From Symploca sp. SIO2E9 (GTDB taxonomy: Bacteria; Cyanobacteriota; Cyanobacteriia; Cyanobacteriales; Coleofasciculaceae), in assembly GCA_010692645.1 (NCBI GenBank), contig JAAHGS010000023.1, positions 1 through 64,000 on the forward strand: 64,000 bases of DNA, in the 5' to 3' direction. Shown here piece after piece: positions 17,501-26,161 of the stretch. Within the stretch, counting starts at the first letter, position 1. Every line of letters begins with the position of its first letter. A model generated the notes under the pieces. It saw only the letters and a program-made list of their open reading frames with translations, did not search any database and was not told the DNA's origin. The position numbers and the translations under genes were made by a program.

Positions 17501-19040
17501 CCAACAGGACAATATCGCGGCGAATTCTCTACGGGGCTGGCACTTCCGCGAGGCTCAATTCCAGATAGATCCAGATCCTGATGCCATGCCTCTCAATTTC
17601 GATCCTTTTGCAGACAAGATTGATCCCACTGCCCCAGCGATTCTAGACTTCGAGCGTAATACTGCCATTGGGGTTAATCGAGGATTTGACAGTAATCACC
17701 GCATGAATCATCTCGATAACGAGGTTATTAATGATATCGAAGACTTCACAGCCTGGGAAGTAGCTAATAATGGCCTCAATATGTATGCCACAAACAACTA
17801 TACATTCGAGAATCTACTTGTGATTGGCGCAGAGAATAGTTCCCGTAACGTTAGTGGCATCCAATTTTCACAAGGGGTCGATAGTATCATTGTCAATGGC
17901 GGACATTTTGAGAATCTTAGTACAGTCTTCACCGGAAACGGTTTTTACGCCTATGATGCCACCAAAGTTTACAGTGAAAGCGCTCTAATCGATGTAACTA
18001 CCAAAAACAATCGCCAATGGTTCAACAATGGTGGAGCACCAGAGCTCCTCTCATCGAATGATATAAACAGCAGTGGTGTAACGCGGTTTGAAGCTGATGA
18101 ATATGCTGACTTCTCCATGTCACCGGATAACTTATATGTTCATATCTCCGGTACTGTGACTGATGGTTTGGGAGAGCGTAAATACGGTGTATTTGATATG
18201 ACACACCAAATAGTCAATTCCGAAGGACAAGAGTTTGGTATCGAAAAGGAACTTAATGCCAAAACCTTTGAGAGTTATCTTCAGCGCTATGGGGTTTTTG
18301 AGGACTCTGACGGTCTTTACACAACCCTCAAACTCTTTATGGGTGACCGGGTGACAGGCGATACAACACCAAGTAACCTGAAGATTACTCTGGAAGGATT
18401 TGAGCGTTCCTACATCGATGGCCTCGTAGATGTGCAAAAACCTCTAGCCAATCATTCCAACCTGATTGAGGCTGATTCTGCCAATACCCTCTATCGGCAA
18501 AATATGATTGACTACGGCAGTACAAAGAGTACCGATGGCGATGATTATATTAAAGCTGAAAAAGGTAACCAGACTGTCAAGGCTGGCAAAGGCAATGATA
18601 AAATCTTTACCGGCAACGGCAAGGATAATCTTGATGGCGGTGCCGGAAATGATGAAATCTGGGGTTTCGATGGTGACGACGTGATCGTCGGCGGAGATGG
18701 AGCAGACAGACTCTATGGTCAGCTTGGTGTTGATCGTATCTATGCTAGTGTTGAAGATATCATCGTCAATGCTGGGACTCATCAAGAGAGGGACAGTGGC
18801 GATACTGTTGTTTTTGAAGGTAGCCGCTCCGACTACCAGATTCTCTCCTATTCCGGTCGTGAACAGTTCTTCGTCAGCGATGGTAAGAATCAGGTGCTGG
18901 TTCAAGAGGCTGAATTTCTTGAGTTTTCCCAAGGGCAGACACGCCTCCAGCTCAATGATAGAAAGAATCCCTTCGAGTTCGACGGTAGCGTCGACCAGCA
19001 GTATTATCTCGATTATGCTGATAAGGTCACCAGAGTTTAA
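14514..19040 (+). CDS. Giant LamG / G8 / beta-helix / RTX secreted protein
   Basis: A 1508-aa protein. Two nearly identical LamG/concanavalin-like domains (about 13-175 and 237-405) are separated by a linker with three NAEH motifs. Residues about 416-565 are eleven full and one partial 13-aa repeats (consensus GNGGHTDAEHGDT). A G8 domain (about 592-715, starting near GNWTDSAIWEGG) leads into a right-handed beta-helix-like region (about 750-1150). RTX-type Ca-binding nonapeptides (GGAGNDEIWGFDGDD) lie at about 1340-1415. There is no N-terminal signal peptide; the RTX tail suggests type I secretion. G8 plus beta-helix resembles carbohydrate-binding or -processing surface proteins. It is convergent with the MbnH/MbnP pair. 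Domain order is clear; the substrate is unknown. Confidence 0.88.
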   Translation: MSISTIYNNANLIDLNGEGRSKTIANTPKMLMEQGTLELWFNAESYGKWGTALLSSNLNGETEGADQFLLQVNHRGQLNANFRGADGSRSSITSSSPATGAWNHVALSFDGKSTKLYLNGSLVQERGNRAFDFTNMLSDFTIASRNAKGQHALNGDIKGVRIFDEVLSADEIAGTYQEGFNFTEVQDDMRADIEMNAEHEDMSIEANMNAEHGDMGTEDNMNAEHNDHASPIYDKANLIDVNGVDGSKTIANTPEMLVKQGTLELWFNAESYGKGGTALLSSNMNGETEGADQFLLQVNRRGQLNANFRGADGSRTSITSGSPATGAWNHVALSFDGKSTQLYLNGALVKERGKSSFDFTNMLGDFTIGSRNGKRQHTLNGDIQGVKIFDEVLSADDIAETYQEGVNLSQSPGNTGDGGHSDAEHSDTGDDGHTDAEHGDTGDDGHTDAEHGDTGNGGHTDAEHGDTDNGGHTDAEHGDTDNGGHTDAEHGDTDNGGHTDAEHDDTGNGGHSNAEHGDTGNDGHSNAEHGDTGNDGHTDAEHGDTGNGGHTDAEHSNTDDGGHNHGNLPHPDDPAKQNEHVALLDLLPPEKATHRAIADGNWTDSAIWEGGLVPGEDADVFIPEGIAVTYDVPPGGNPELHYVRVNGELHFATNQDTAMKVDTLMTDVKSTFTIGTEENPMPAHFNASIEIADNGPITDIRKIDPLQLSRGVITHGKVSIQGAEKESHLVMKAAEAGDTTIKVEGDASGWQVGDTIVVVGTKYLGEDKNGQLITQDEEVTITDIDGNTLTLSQALEYDHTPPEGHEDLDVYVGNASRNIRIFSENSGIENQDDVLSRGHFMMMHNPNAVIRNAEFTDLGRTNKSLAADDATKNNHGKVVSLDPTKADNVRGRYSLHLHRTGATDGSGLAIVEGNAVNGSPGWGIVQHDSHAKVNDNFVYNIVGAGIVAETGNETGEWNSNLVTKVIGGNEKTGAGDGVNDFGNEGHAFENVSRLIIQQDNIAANSLRGWHFREAQFQIDPDPDAMPLNFDPFADKIDPTAPAILDFERNTAIGVNRGFDSNHRMNHLDNEVINDIEDFTAWEVANNGLNMYATNNYTFENLLVIGAENSSRNVSGIQFSQGVDSIIVNGGHFENLSTVFTGNGFYAYDATKVYSESALIDVTTKNNRQWFNNGGAPELLSSNDINSSGVTRFEADEYADFSMSPDNLYVHISGTVTDGLGERKYGVFDMTHQIVNSEGQEFGIEKELNAKTFESYLQRYGVFEDSDGLYTTLKLFMGDRVTGDTTPSNLKITLEGFERSYIDGLVDVQKPLANHSNLIEADSANTLYRQNMIDYGSTKSTDGDDYIKAEKGNQTVKAGKGNDKIFTGNGKDNLDGGAGNDEIWGFDGDDVIVGGDGADRLYGQLGVDRIYASVEDIIVNAGTHQERDSGDTVVFEGSRSDYQILSYSGREQFFVSDGKNQVLVQEAEFLEFSQGQTRLQLNDRKNPFEFDGSVDQQYYLDYADKVTRV
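15759..16187 (+). repeat. Coding tandem array, 11 units of 39 bp
   Basis: Eleven in-frame 39-bp units encode GxGGHTDAEHGDT variants, with a twelfth partial unit following. Units differ by single bases, including synonymous changes, so expansion is not very recent throughout. His, Asp and Glu at fixed spacing suggest divalent-metal binding. No stops occur in several other frames, which creates long shadow frames here. Confidence 0.95.
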
Positions 19041-19121
19041 TCTCAGTGGTGTGTCAACTTATCGATGATCGCTTGGATCACTACCAAAACTGGTAAATTT
19101 CTGATTTTTCATTGATATGCT

Positions 19122-19145
19122 AGGGGTGTTGTAGGCAACACTCCT
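19122..19145. terminator. Hairpin between convergent genes
   Basis: AGGGGTGTTG pairs with CAACACTCCT (one G-T) around a TAGG loop in the 129-bp gap between the RTX protein and the di-haem enzyme. A TTTTTT run follows 17 bases later on the plus strand. A two-way terminator is likely. Confidence 0.5.
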
Positions 19146-19169
19146 GGCTCTGTTGACCTCGTTTTTTGA

Positions 19170-20333
19170 TTACGGACTCAATGCCCGATTGTGAATAAAT
19201 TCCTCATCGGTTAAGCTCCGAAGGAAAGCTAACAAGTCCTTTCGTTCCCCCTCAGTCAAATTAAACCCTGAGACAAAGATACTCTTGAGTGGGTTTTCAC
19301 TGCCCACACCAGCATATTTTCCAGAAACAATTGTTCGTCCACCGGCAGCATAGTGATCAAGAACTTCTTCCAGCGTCGCCATGCTGCCATCATGCATGTA
19401 AGGAGCCGTTAGTTCAATATTTCGCAAAGTCGGTGCTTTAAAATGCCCGATTTGGGATGGGTCTTGAGTAATTTCATAGACTCCCGTATTGTTGGGTGGG
19501 TAGGCTCCCTTGCCATCAAGGTTATAAAGTCCAGTATTGTGAAAGGCAATTTCTTGAAATGCAAGGCGTTCATGCATGATAGAATCAGAAAAATTGAACC
19601 CGCCATGACAGTGAAAACACTCGAGTCGTTCACTATTAAATAGCGCTTCACCTCGTTTTGCAGACTCAGAAATTGCACTCGGCTCTCCTCCATATCGATA
19701 ACGATCATAGGGGGAATTTGCCGAAATTAGCGTGCGTTCAAAGCAGGCGATCGCCTTTGCTAAGTTCCGAATACTAATTGCTTCCTCTTGATCACCAAAT
19801 GCAGCTGCAAACATCTTAGAATACTGAGAATCATCCTCTAACATGGTTATAATTTCTTGTTCTCTTCCAACCATGCCCATTTCGACAGGATGTTCGCCAA
19901 ACAAGGGTACTAACAGCTGCTCTTCCAATTTCCGCATCAGCGGATTTGCCCAAGTTAAGACTGGGCTGTAGGCAATGTTGGTAAGACTCATCGAATTGCG
20001 GGGATGCGCCTCTCCAGTTGCGCCAATGGCGACAGGTTTACCATCTGTAAAAGCAAGTGCTTGTTGATGGCATTTTGCGCAAGAAAAGTCTCCTGTAATC
20101 GATAATCGAGTTTCGTAGAACAACTGCCGTCCTAGCTTAACCTTCTCAGCTGAGATTGGATTGTCTTCCGGAACAATCGGCAATGGCAGCCATTGTGGCA
20201 TATCCCATTCATAGGCAGATGAATTTTCTACAGGCAGAGGTGGAGTAGCTGCCATTGCAATACTCAGACTAATTGATAGAAAGAAGGTGACAGATCCTAG
20301 TATCACGAAGATCATCGGGCGACGCAGTCTCAC
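19170..20333 (-). CDS. mbnH: MbnH/MauG-like di-haem cytochrome c peroxidase family enzyme
   Basis: A 387-aa exported protein with an N-terminal signal segment (about 7-29, ending AMAA). Two c-type haem sites are present: CAKCH at 85-89 and CFHCH at 239-243. The family layout (KLGRQLFYETRLS before haem 1, ALAFTDG, then PTLRNIELTAPYMHDG and a C-terminal GFNLTEGERKDLLAFLRSLTD) fits bacterial di-haem peroxidase/MauG proteins. Its partner 33 bp upstream is an MbnP-type four-Cys protein. In methanotrophs the MbnH relative oxidises a Trp of MbnP to kynurenine, creating a copper site. The same pairing here suggests that reaction rather than peroxide removal. The family is certain; the specific function is inferred from the pair. 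Confidence 0.85.
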   Translation of the reverse strand: MRLRRPMIFVILGSVTFFLSISLSIAMAATPPLPVENSSAYEWDMPQWLPLPIVPEDNPISAEKVKLGRQLFYETRLSITGDFSCAKCHQQALAFTDGKPVAIGATGEAHPRNSMSLTNIAYSPVLTWANPLMRKLEEQLLVPLFGEHPVEMGMVGREQEIITMLEDDSQYSKMFAAAFGDQEEAISIRNLAKAIACFERTLISANSPYDRYRYGGEPSAISESAKRGEALFNSERLECFHCHGGFNFSDSIMHERLAFQEIAFHNTGLYNLDGKGAYPPNNTGVYEITQDPSQIGHFKAPTLRNIELTAPYMHDGSMATLEEVLDHYAAGGRTIVSGKYAGVGSENPLKSIFVSGFNLTEGERKDLLAFLRSLTDEEFIHNRALSP

Positions 20334-20366
20334 AGGCTCTCGTACTTAGAATGCAACTTTCAAGCT

Positions 20367-21353
20367 CTATTCAATCCTAAAGAAAGTTTGCTCCTTTGAG
20401 GGCTTACCCTGATATGGAAGACCGAAGTTATTGATGATTGCAGTGCAGTCGCTATCGTTTAGTGCTGACATGCAGCCAAGTGGCGTATCAGGAGCATTCA
20501 TTTCTAAATTACTTTCGGAGACAAGAGCTGCTAAATCTGCCACGATCACGTTTTCAGCCAGATTAAACTCAGAAAAGACCAAGGCTGATCTATTGGGATT
20601 TTTACAGAGCGTTGGCTGCTGGCGATCGCCTTCAATCTGACATCCTGTGCTACCCAGGTGAATCAGAAATCCTTGAACAGTGACCTGTTGAGTATGTCCT
20701 TGATTATTATGCCTTTGATGTCCTTCACCCTTATGATCAGAACCATGCTGATTATGGGAGTTACCCTGTTGTCGAACACCAGCACTGGCAGCCATCTTTT
20801 GATTTTCCAAATCAATGCGGACAAACTTATATCCTCCCTGCCAGTTCCACCACATTGAGGTAAGATTGAGCGGGGATGGGGCTAATGTCGCGTCATTATG
20901 ATTGAGAGCAAAGGGCACCCCAAGCATGAAGGTAATACCAGTGTAATCACCTGCCGGAACAGTTCCAGTCACCTGAGTTCTGGTTTCAGTGGTACCATTA
21001 GCACAAGACTTAGACCTATCTTCAAAATCAAGTAGTGCGACATTCTGATATTGCCACTTGCCGTCTTGTTCTAGCTCAAGGGGTACTACCATTCCATTGG
21101 CATCAATTAATCCAATATTAGAAACATAAAAGCGAAAGTCGGTGGGAGTAACTGTACTTTCAGCAATTCCTAAACCAGAGTAACTAGAGCCACAGGTAAA
21201 CGGCTCGTCTCCAACCATGGCTTGAAATTGGATAGAAACTTCCTGAGTTTCTTGAACCTGCGCCCAGCTCAGTGTGTAGCTATTGGAAATAGCAGTAACT
21301 GAACCTGCAACAAGTGAAAATATAGCAATTTTCTGAATCCCTGGGATTGGCAT
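20367..21353 (-). CDS. mbnP: MbnP-like copper-binding partner ('metallo-mystery pair' four-Cys protein)
   Basis: A 328-aa exported protein with a signal segment at about 7-31. It carries the family hallmarks: F-A-VGDEPFTC near the mature N-terminus, paired Cys (C54/C117, C238/C250, C294/C303), the DFRFYVSN strand, and the MWWNWQGGYKF segment (167-177) holding candidate Trp for kynurenine conversion. A His-rich insertion at about 200-220 (seven His) adds possible metal ligands. It is first in a two-gene minus-strand operon with the di-haem enzyme. Relatives MbnP and CorA bind copper after Trp oxidation. No methanobactin genes are nearby. The gene is divergent from csaB; 21354-21522 should hold both promoters, but I saw no clear operator. 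Confidence 0.82.
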   Translation of the reverse strand: MPIPGIQKIAIFSLVAGSVTAISNSYTLSWAQVQETQEVSIQFQAMVGDEPFTCGSSYSGLGIAESTVTPTDFRFYVSNIGLIDANGMVVPLELEQDGKWQYQNVALLDFEDRSKSCANGTTETRTQVTGTVPAGDYTGITFMLGVPFALNHNDATLAPSPLNLTSMWWNWQGGYKFVRIDLENQKMAASAGVRQQGNSHNQHGSDHKGEGHQRHNNQGHTQQVTVQGFLIHLGSTGCQIEGDRQQPTLCKNPNRSALVFSEFNLAENVIVADLAALVSESNLEMNAPDTPLGCMSALNDSDCTAIINNFGLPYQGKPSKEQTFFRIE

Positions 21354-21522
21354 GGTGCATTCTCAACAAAGTCAACAAATTAATCAACAAGCTTTCAGTG
21401 TTCTCTATATACTACATTTTGAAGTGCAGGATTTAGGTTTCAATGGCATAGTAGTACAAATGCACAGGTAAACTTCAGTTACCAGTTCATTTCTTGGTCA
21501 CAAAAACTGGTAGAGTTTTCTC

Positions 21523-22578
21523 ATGGGTCAAATACGAGCAGTTTTGTGTGGCTATTACGGCAAAGGCAATGGCGGCGATGAGGCATTGCTAGCGTCGCTG
21601 CTGCAAATGCTACCGGAATCTGTTGCACCTCTAGTACTTTCTGCCAACCCTGCCCAGACAAGAAAGCGCTATGGCGTTGAGAGTTGTAATCGCATGTCTG
21701 CCTGGGAAGTTATACGAGCAATGCGTCACTCAGATATATTTATCTGGGGCGGCGGTAGTCTCATCCAAGACACTACCAGTATTAGAAATTCCCTATATTA
21801 CTGTGGCTTGATGAGATGGGCACAGCAGCTAGGCTTGAGAACTATTGCGTGGGCACAAGGTATTGGTCCTCTCAAGCATCAACTGACTCGCTCTCTAGGG
21901 CGGCAATCTTTTGCTGGTTGTACAGCAGTAAGTGTGCGTGATTCTGCTTCAGCAGGGCTTTTAGCCGATTGGCAAATTCCCTTCCTGCAAGCTCCAGATC
22001 CAGTGTGGGCATTAGATTCTCTACCAGTTAAGGGGTTATGGGACTTACCAGCGCCGAGAGTAGCTGTAACTTTGCGGACGCATTTTACCCTAACCCCCAA
22101 ACGCTTAGCCAACCTCACCAGAGCTCTGGTTGACTTTCAAAAAGCAACACAGACCTGCATTTTACTAGTACCATTCCAGACATCCCAAGATTTGAGCATT
22201 GCTAAATCCATCGCTGCTGAGTTAACTGGTTCCCATCAAATTTTGGTATTAGAAGAACCCAGACAACTAAAAGGATTATTTCGAGGTGTGGAAATGGTAA
22301 TTGGGATGCGCTACCACAGTCTGATTATGGCAGCAGCACAAGAATGCCGTTGCTTTGCCCTCAGTTACGATCCTAAGGTCACTCAGCTGATGGCACAATT
22401 AAATCTACCGGGATGGGATTTAGCTCAGCTACCAGAGGATCCGAATTTGATCTCTCAAACCTGGCTAGAACATTACGTTAATGGTAATAACCTTACCAGT
22501 GACCAAATTCAGTCCTTGGTAGACAGGGCAATGATGCATCGGGATTTATTACTTAAGGTTTTCCAGACACCAAGCTAA
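21523..22578 (+). CDS. csaB: Polysaccharide pyruvyl transferase CsaB
   Basis: A 351-aa protein starting at ATG 21523. It has the N-terminal CGYYGKGNGGDEALL, IWGGGSLIQDTTS, AQGIGPL and C-terminal GMRYHSLIMAA motifs of CsaB-type pyruvyl transferases. These add ketal-linked pyruvate from phosphoenolpyruvate to cell-wall or exported polysaccharide, creating anchoring sites for SLH-domain proteins. The length is typical. It appears monocistronic; a half-copy of the TATAGCG/GTGAGGTAC repeat follows at about 22590-22620. Confidence 0.92.
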   Translation: MGQIRAVLCGYYGKGNGGDEALLASLLQMLPESVAPLVLSANPAQTRKRYGVESCNRMSAWEVIRAMRHSDIFIWGGGSLIQDTTSIRNSLYYCGLMRWAQQLGLRTIAWAQGIGPLKHQLTRSLGRQSFAGCTAVSVRDSASAGLLADWQIPFLQAPDPVWALDSLPVKGLWDLPAPRVAVTLRTHFTLTPKRLANLTRALVDFQKATQTCILLVPFQTSQDLSIAKSIAAELTGSHQILVLEEPRQLKGLFRGVEMVIGMRYHSLIMAAAQECRCFALSYDPKVTQLMAQLNLPGWDLAQLPEDPNLISQTWLEHYVNGNNLTSDQIQSLVDRAMMHRDLLLKVFQTPS

Positions 22579-22788
22579 GCTGCTAAAACTATAGCGGTTT
22601 TGGTATTGAGTGAGGTACAGTTGAGCTTTTGGATTTTTTCCTCGCAGGTGTCGTTGATCAGATACGGTAAGATTATTTCGACAACTGCACCCTTGCCTCA
22701 AATCAGGGCAAAGTACTTGAATCAAGGTGGCCAAATGGAAAATTTACCCGATCAGTTTGTGGATTTGTGACCCTCTGGATGAATAGCA

Positions 22789-24270
22789 ATGAGTGAAGCT
22801 GACAGCCTAAATAACCAGCCTTTCCCTGAATCCACTGCATCGACTGATGAAAGTGAGACCAACAAGCCAGAGGCAACGGAAACCTCAGAAGAGGAACAGA
22901 TAGCAGTTCTATTTGAATTACTTAATTGGGACGATGCTGTTGAAGAGTCCTCTCCAGAAGAGACAGTAGCCTCACAAAACATGCCAGCCGAATCATCAAC
23001 AACAGCCTTAGTAGATGAAGTAGATCAAGGTGAACAAGAGTTGCCTGATACATTTTCTCAAGAAGAAACTAAGGAAGCTAATTGGTTGGTTGTGACTCAA
23101 AAAATGCGTCAGCGCAACCGTCGCTTACTTGAGCAAGTTACTCAACTTGAGCAAGCGCTCCAACAGAAACAGCAGGCTTTAAACTCACAGGAAGATTTAG
23201 CCCAAGAACACGAGACATTACTGGCTCAACAGAGTGAAAAATTAACTACTGCCCAAGAACAACTAACTAAGCTGTTTAAGACGCTAGAGTTATCTCATCA
23301 AGCTGCCCAGCGCCAGCAAATTTTGATTGAAACTTTATCAGAGCAACTGGAAAGTTCTCAGGAGAGAGTTGCCCAATTAGAGCGGGAATGTGCTCTGACT
23401 CAGCAGCGTTACAACGAACAATCACACAAGCTTTTGCAGCATGAAAATACCTGTAGAGAACTCAGAACCCGTCTACAGCGGCAGCAGCGCCAAACGCTAC
23501 AATTCAAGGCTGCCTTAGAAAAGTCTCTGGAAATGTCAACTCCTAGCCATCAGTCGGAGCCAGCAGAGCCTCATCCCCAGAGGGACAATATTAAAGTTAA
23601 CCGCTCTCTAGTACCCAAAGCACAACCCATACAACCTTGGTCAGCCCAACCGGAGGTATTACAAGATGACTCCAATGCCGATAATATCTGGAATCGCCCA
23701 ATCATGCTAGAAACTCCCCCTAAGCCATTGGAAAAACCATTGGAATCTGTACCAGGAAATCCAGAGCCAAAAGTTTCGCCCTTAGTTAAAGTTATTGAAG
23801 AAACTGGTTTCTCCTCAACAGCAGATACCCTAGAGCCAACCCTCAACCAGTTCACTGCTTCTGAGAAAAATATAGATCAAGAGGAACAACAGCTACTGAC
23901 ACAGAGGAATGCCCTTGCAGAAGCATCTGATACTTTGCCTTGGCAAGAAGGTACCACTGAGGTCTATAAGGGTGATAACATAACTCCAGAAATTGATAGC
24001 AATCAGCTCCAAGAATCGGCACTATCCCAAGAGCAAACCCAGGAAACTTGGTCGCTAAGGGACACTAGCGAGGGCAAGGATCAAGAGCAGACGCCGAGTA
24101 ATGAACTTTGGGAAAATGCTAATCCAAGTAAGTCAGCTCAGCCAAATCAAGTAGTTCTACCTCAATCAAACTGGCCCTCACCGACACTCTATCCACTACG
24201 TACCGCCAAAAAGCGCAAGTCATTGGCGGCAATCGAGTTACCAAATTTTCCCCGTCCTCAACCTTCTTGA
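22789..24270 (+). CDS. Acidic coiled-coil protein of unknown function
   Basis: A 493-aa soluble protein with ATG at 22789. Residues 1-95 are acidic and low-complexity. Residues about 100-245 form a long Gln/Glu-rich coiled coil (heptads such as LEQVTQLEQALQQKQQAL). The remainder is disordered, Pro/Glu/Ser-rich, ending in a conserved-looking basic motif (YPLRTAKKRKSLAAIELPNFPR). There are no catalytic motifs and I recognise no named family. The coiled coil plus basic tail suggests a scaffold or filament-associated protein. It is co-directional with csaB and urtA but separated from them by more than 200 bp. Confidence 0.8.
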   Translation: MSEADSLNNQPFPESTASTDESETNKPEATETSEEEQIAVLFELLNWDDAVEESSPEETVASQNMPAESSTTALVDEVDQGEQELPDTFSQEETKEANWLVVTQKMRQRNRRLLEQVTQLEQALQQKQQALNSQEDLAQEHETLLAQQSEKLTTAQEQLTKLFKTLELSHQAAQRQQILIETLSEQLESSQERVAQLERECALTQQRYNEQSHKLLQHENTCRELRTRLQRQQRQTLQFKAALEKSLEMSTPSHQSEPAEPHPQRDNIKVNRSLVPKAQPIQPWSAQPEVLQDDSNADNIWNRPIMLETPPKPLEKPLESVPGNPEPKVSPLVKVIEETGFSSTADTLEPTLNQFTASEKNIDQEEQQLLTQRNALAEASDTLPWQEGTTEVYKGDNITPEIDSNQLQESALSQEQTQETWSLRDTSEGKDQEQTPSNELWENANPSKSAQPNQVVLPQSNWPSPTLYPLRTAKKRKSLAAIELPNFPRPQPS

Positions 24271-24503
24271 AATTTTTGTTATTAATCATTACACCTCTTG
24301 CTAAAGTATTTTTACGATGCTGTTTGCTTCAATCCTTATTTACTGTTACTGGTCAAGACGTTACCCAATTGTGCAAGCAGTCGAGTGTAAATTATGCCTA
24401 GGGCGAATACTATAACTATTCATTTTTTGTATCTCATCTAAAAATTGTTCTAACATCTTCGGTAAAATGTCTCTTTTGTTCTAAAAAAGGAGTTAATTAG
24501 GAA

Positions 24504-25802
24504 ATGGCAAGACGACTCGGACGACGTAATTTTCTCATCTATAGCTCGGCAACTTTAGGAACCAGTCTTCTGCTCAAAGCTTGTGGCAGCCAACAACAGG
24601 CTACAGATACTGATAATAGTAGCGCTGAGAGTAGTAGCAGCGATACCATCAAAGTAGGTATTCTTCACTCTTTGAGCGGCACAATGGCAATTAGTGAAAC
24701 TACGGTTGTAGACGCCGAAAAGCTAGCCATCAAGGAGATTAATAGCAAGGGCGGTGTTCTTGGCAAGAAAATAGAAGCGATAGTTGAAGATGGTGCCTCT
24801 GACTGGGATACCTTTGCTGAGAAGGCGGCAAAACTAATTGACCAAGATCAAGTTGTAACTATCTTTGGTTGTTGGACTTCCGCTAGTCGCAAGGCGGTTA
24901 AGGATGTGTTTGAATCCAAAAATCACATGCTTTGGTACCCTGTCCAGTATGAAGGTCAAGAATGTTCTAAAAATATCTTCTACACGGGGGCAGCTCCCAA
25001 TCAGCAGATTGAACCAGCAGTTGATTGGTTGCTGAAAAACAAGGGTAAACAGTTCTTTTTAGTAGGCTCTGACTACGTCTTTCCTCGCACTGCTAACACG
25101 ATTATCAAGGAGCAACTCAAAGCCTTAGATGGTGAAACTGTTGGTGAGGATTACTTGCCCCTAGGCAACACAGAAGTTACCCCAATTATCACTAAAATTA
25201 AACAAGCGTTACCAGATGGTGGTGTCATCTTTAACAGTCTCAACGGAGATAGTAACGTTGCTTTCTTCAAACAACTGCAAGGTGCTGGACTTGGTCCAGA
25301 TAAGTATCCTGTGATGTCAGTTAGTATTGCTGAAGAAGAAGTCAAACAAATAGGTAAAGAATTTCTCGTTGGTCATTATGCCGCCTGGAATTATTTCCAA
25401 ACTGTAGATACCCCTGTTAATAAAAAATGGGTGTTAGATTTTCAAGAAACCTATGGCAAAGACAGAGTAACTAATGACCCCATGGAAGCCGCCTATATCA
25501 TGGTTTACCTTTGGAAACAGGCGGTTGAAAAGGCAGGAACTGCTGATGATTTAGAAAAGGTAAGAACAGCTGCTATTGGTCAAAAGTTTAATGCACCGGA
25601 AGGACCAGTAAAAATGGAAGCTAATCATCATATTTCCAAGACTGTGCGCATTGGTCAAGTTCGGGAGGACGGTCTTTTTGACATTGTTTGGTCTACAGAT
25701 GGTGCAGTTACTCCCGAACCCTGGAATCAATTTGTGCCTGCCACCAAGGGTTATGCCTGTGATTGGACTGATCCTAATAAAGGCGGTAAGTATAAGATTT
25801 AA
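24504..25802 (+). CDS. urtA: Urea ABC transporter substrate-binding protein
   Basis: A 432-aa protein beginning [19 protein letters not shown]. It has a twin-arginine-like RRxFL motif followed by a lipobox (LLKAC), so it is probably an exported lipoprotein. The mature part is a Leu/Ile/Val-type periplasmic binding fold with UrtA signatures ([47 protein letters not shown]). AAAGGAG precedes the ATG. Urt transporters take up urea at low concentration and are usually under nitrogen control. I found no perfect GTA-N8-TAC NtcA site within 230 bp upstream. A hairpin terminator separates it from urtB. Confidence 0.95.
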   Translation: MARRLGRRNFLIYSSATLGTSLLLKACGSQQQATDTDNSSAESSSSDTIKVGILHSLSGTMAISETTVVDAEKLAIKEINSKGGVLGKKIEAIVEDGASDWDTFAEKAAKLIDQDQVVTIFGCWTSASRKAVKDVFESKNHMLWYPVQYEGQECSKNIFYTGAAPNQQIEPAVDWLLKNKGKQFFLVGSDYVFPRTANTIIKEQLKALDGETVGEDYLPLGNTEVTPIITKIKQALPDGGVIFNSLNGDSNVAFFKQLQGAGLGPDKYPVMSVSIAEEEVKQIGKEFLVGHYAAWNYFQTVDTPVNKKWVLDFQETYGKDRVTNDPMEAAYIMVYLWKQAVEKAGTADDLEKVRTAAIGQKFNAPEGPVKMEANHHISKTVRIGQVREDGLFDIVWSTDGAVTPEPWNQFVPATKGYACDWTDPNKGGKYKI

Positions 25803-25925
25803 AGACGACAAGTTGCAGTCATTCTCTAGGGAAGCAGCTATTTTAGGGTTATTGGTACTTTCTGAGTTAAGACTTGGGCTTGTTAACTCATGTTTCTAAA
25901 CCTAGGCGAATCTTTGCAGATAATA

Positions 25926-25965
25926 AAACCCCAGGTGAAGTATAGATTCACCTAGGGTTTCTTCT
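25926..25965 (+). terminator. Strong hairpin with T-rich tail after urtA
   Basis: AAACCCCAGGTGAA (25926-25939) pairs with TTCACCTAGGGTTT (25947-25960), one mismatch in 14, followed by CTTCT. It lies 124 bp past the urtA stop and probably terminates most urtA transcripts, giving more binding protein than permease. The rest of the 359-bp gap shows only a short CTGGGCGT duplication near 26055. Confidence 0.7.
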
Positions 25966-26161
25966 ACCCAAGTCTAAGATGCCCACAGCCTAATATGGGT
26001 TTTCAGAGGAAAGCAACTTGAAAGTTTTTAGATTAAGGATCAATCCCGCTGTCTGGGCGTCTGGGCGTCATCAGCATCTGTAGCAAACCTAAATGAAATC
26101 GATATTAGGCTCTGAGAGTTACACTTATACACTTAGAGGTCTAAATAACTAACTTAAATCT

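Noticed and set aside
24271-24503. NtcA site upstream of urtA
   Set aside because: No GTA-N8-TAC sequence was found; only loose GTA/TAC occurrences with wrong spacing.
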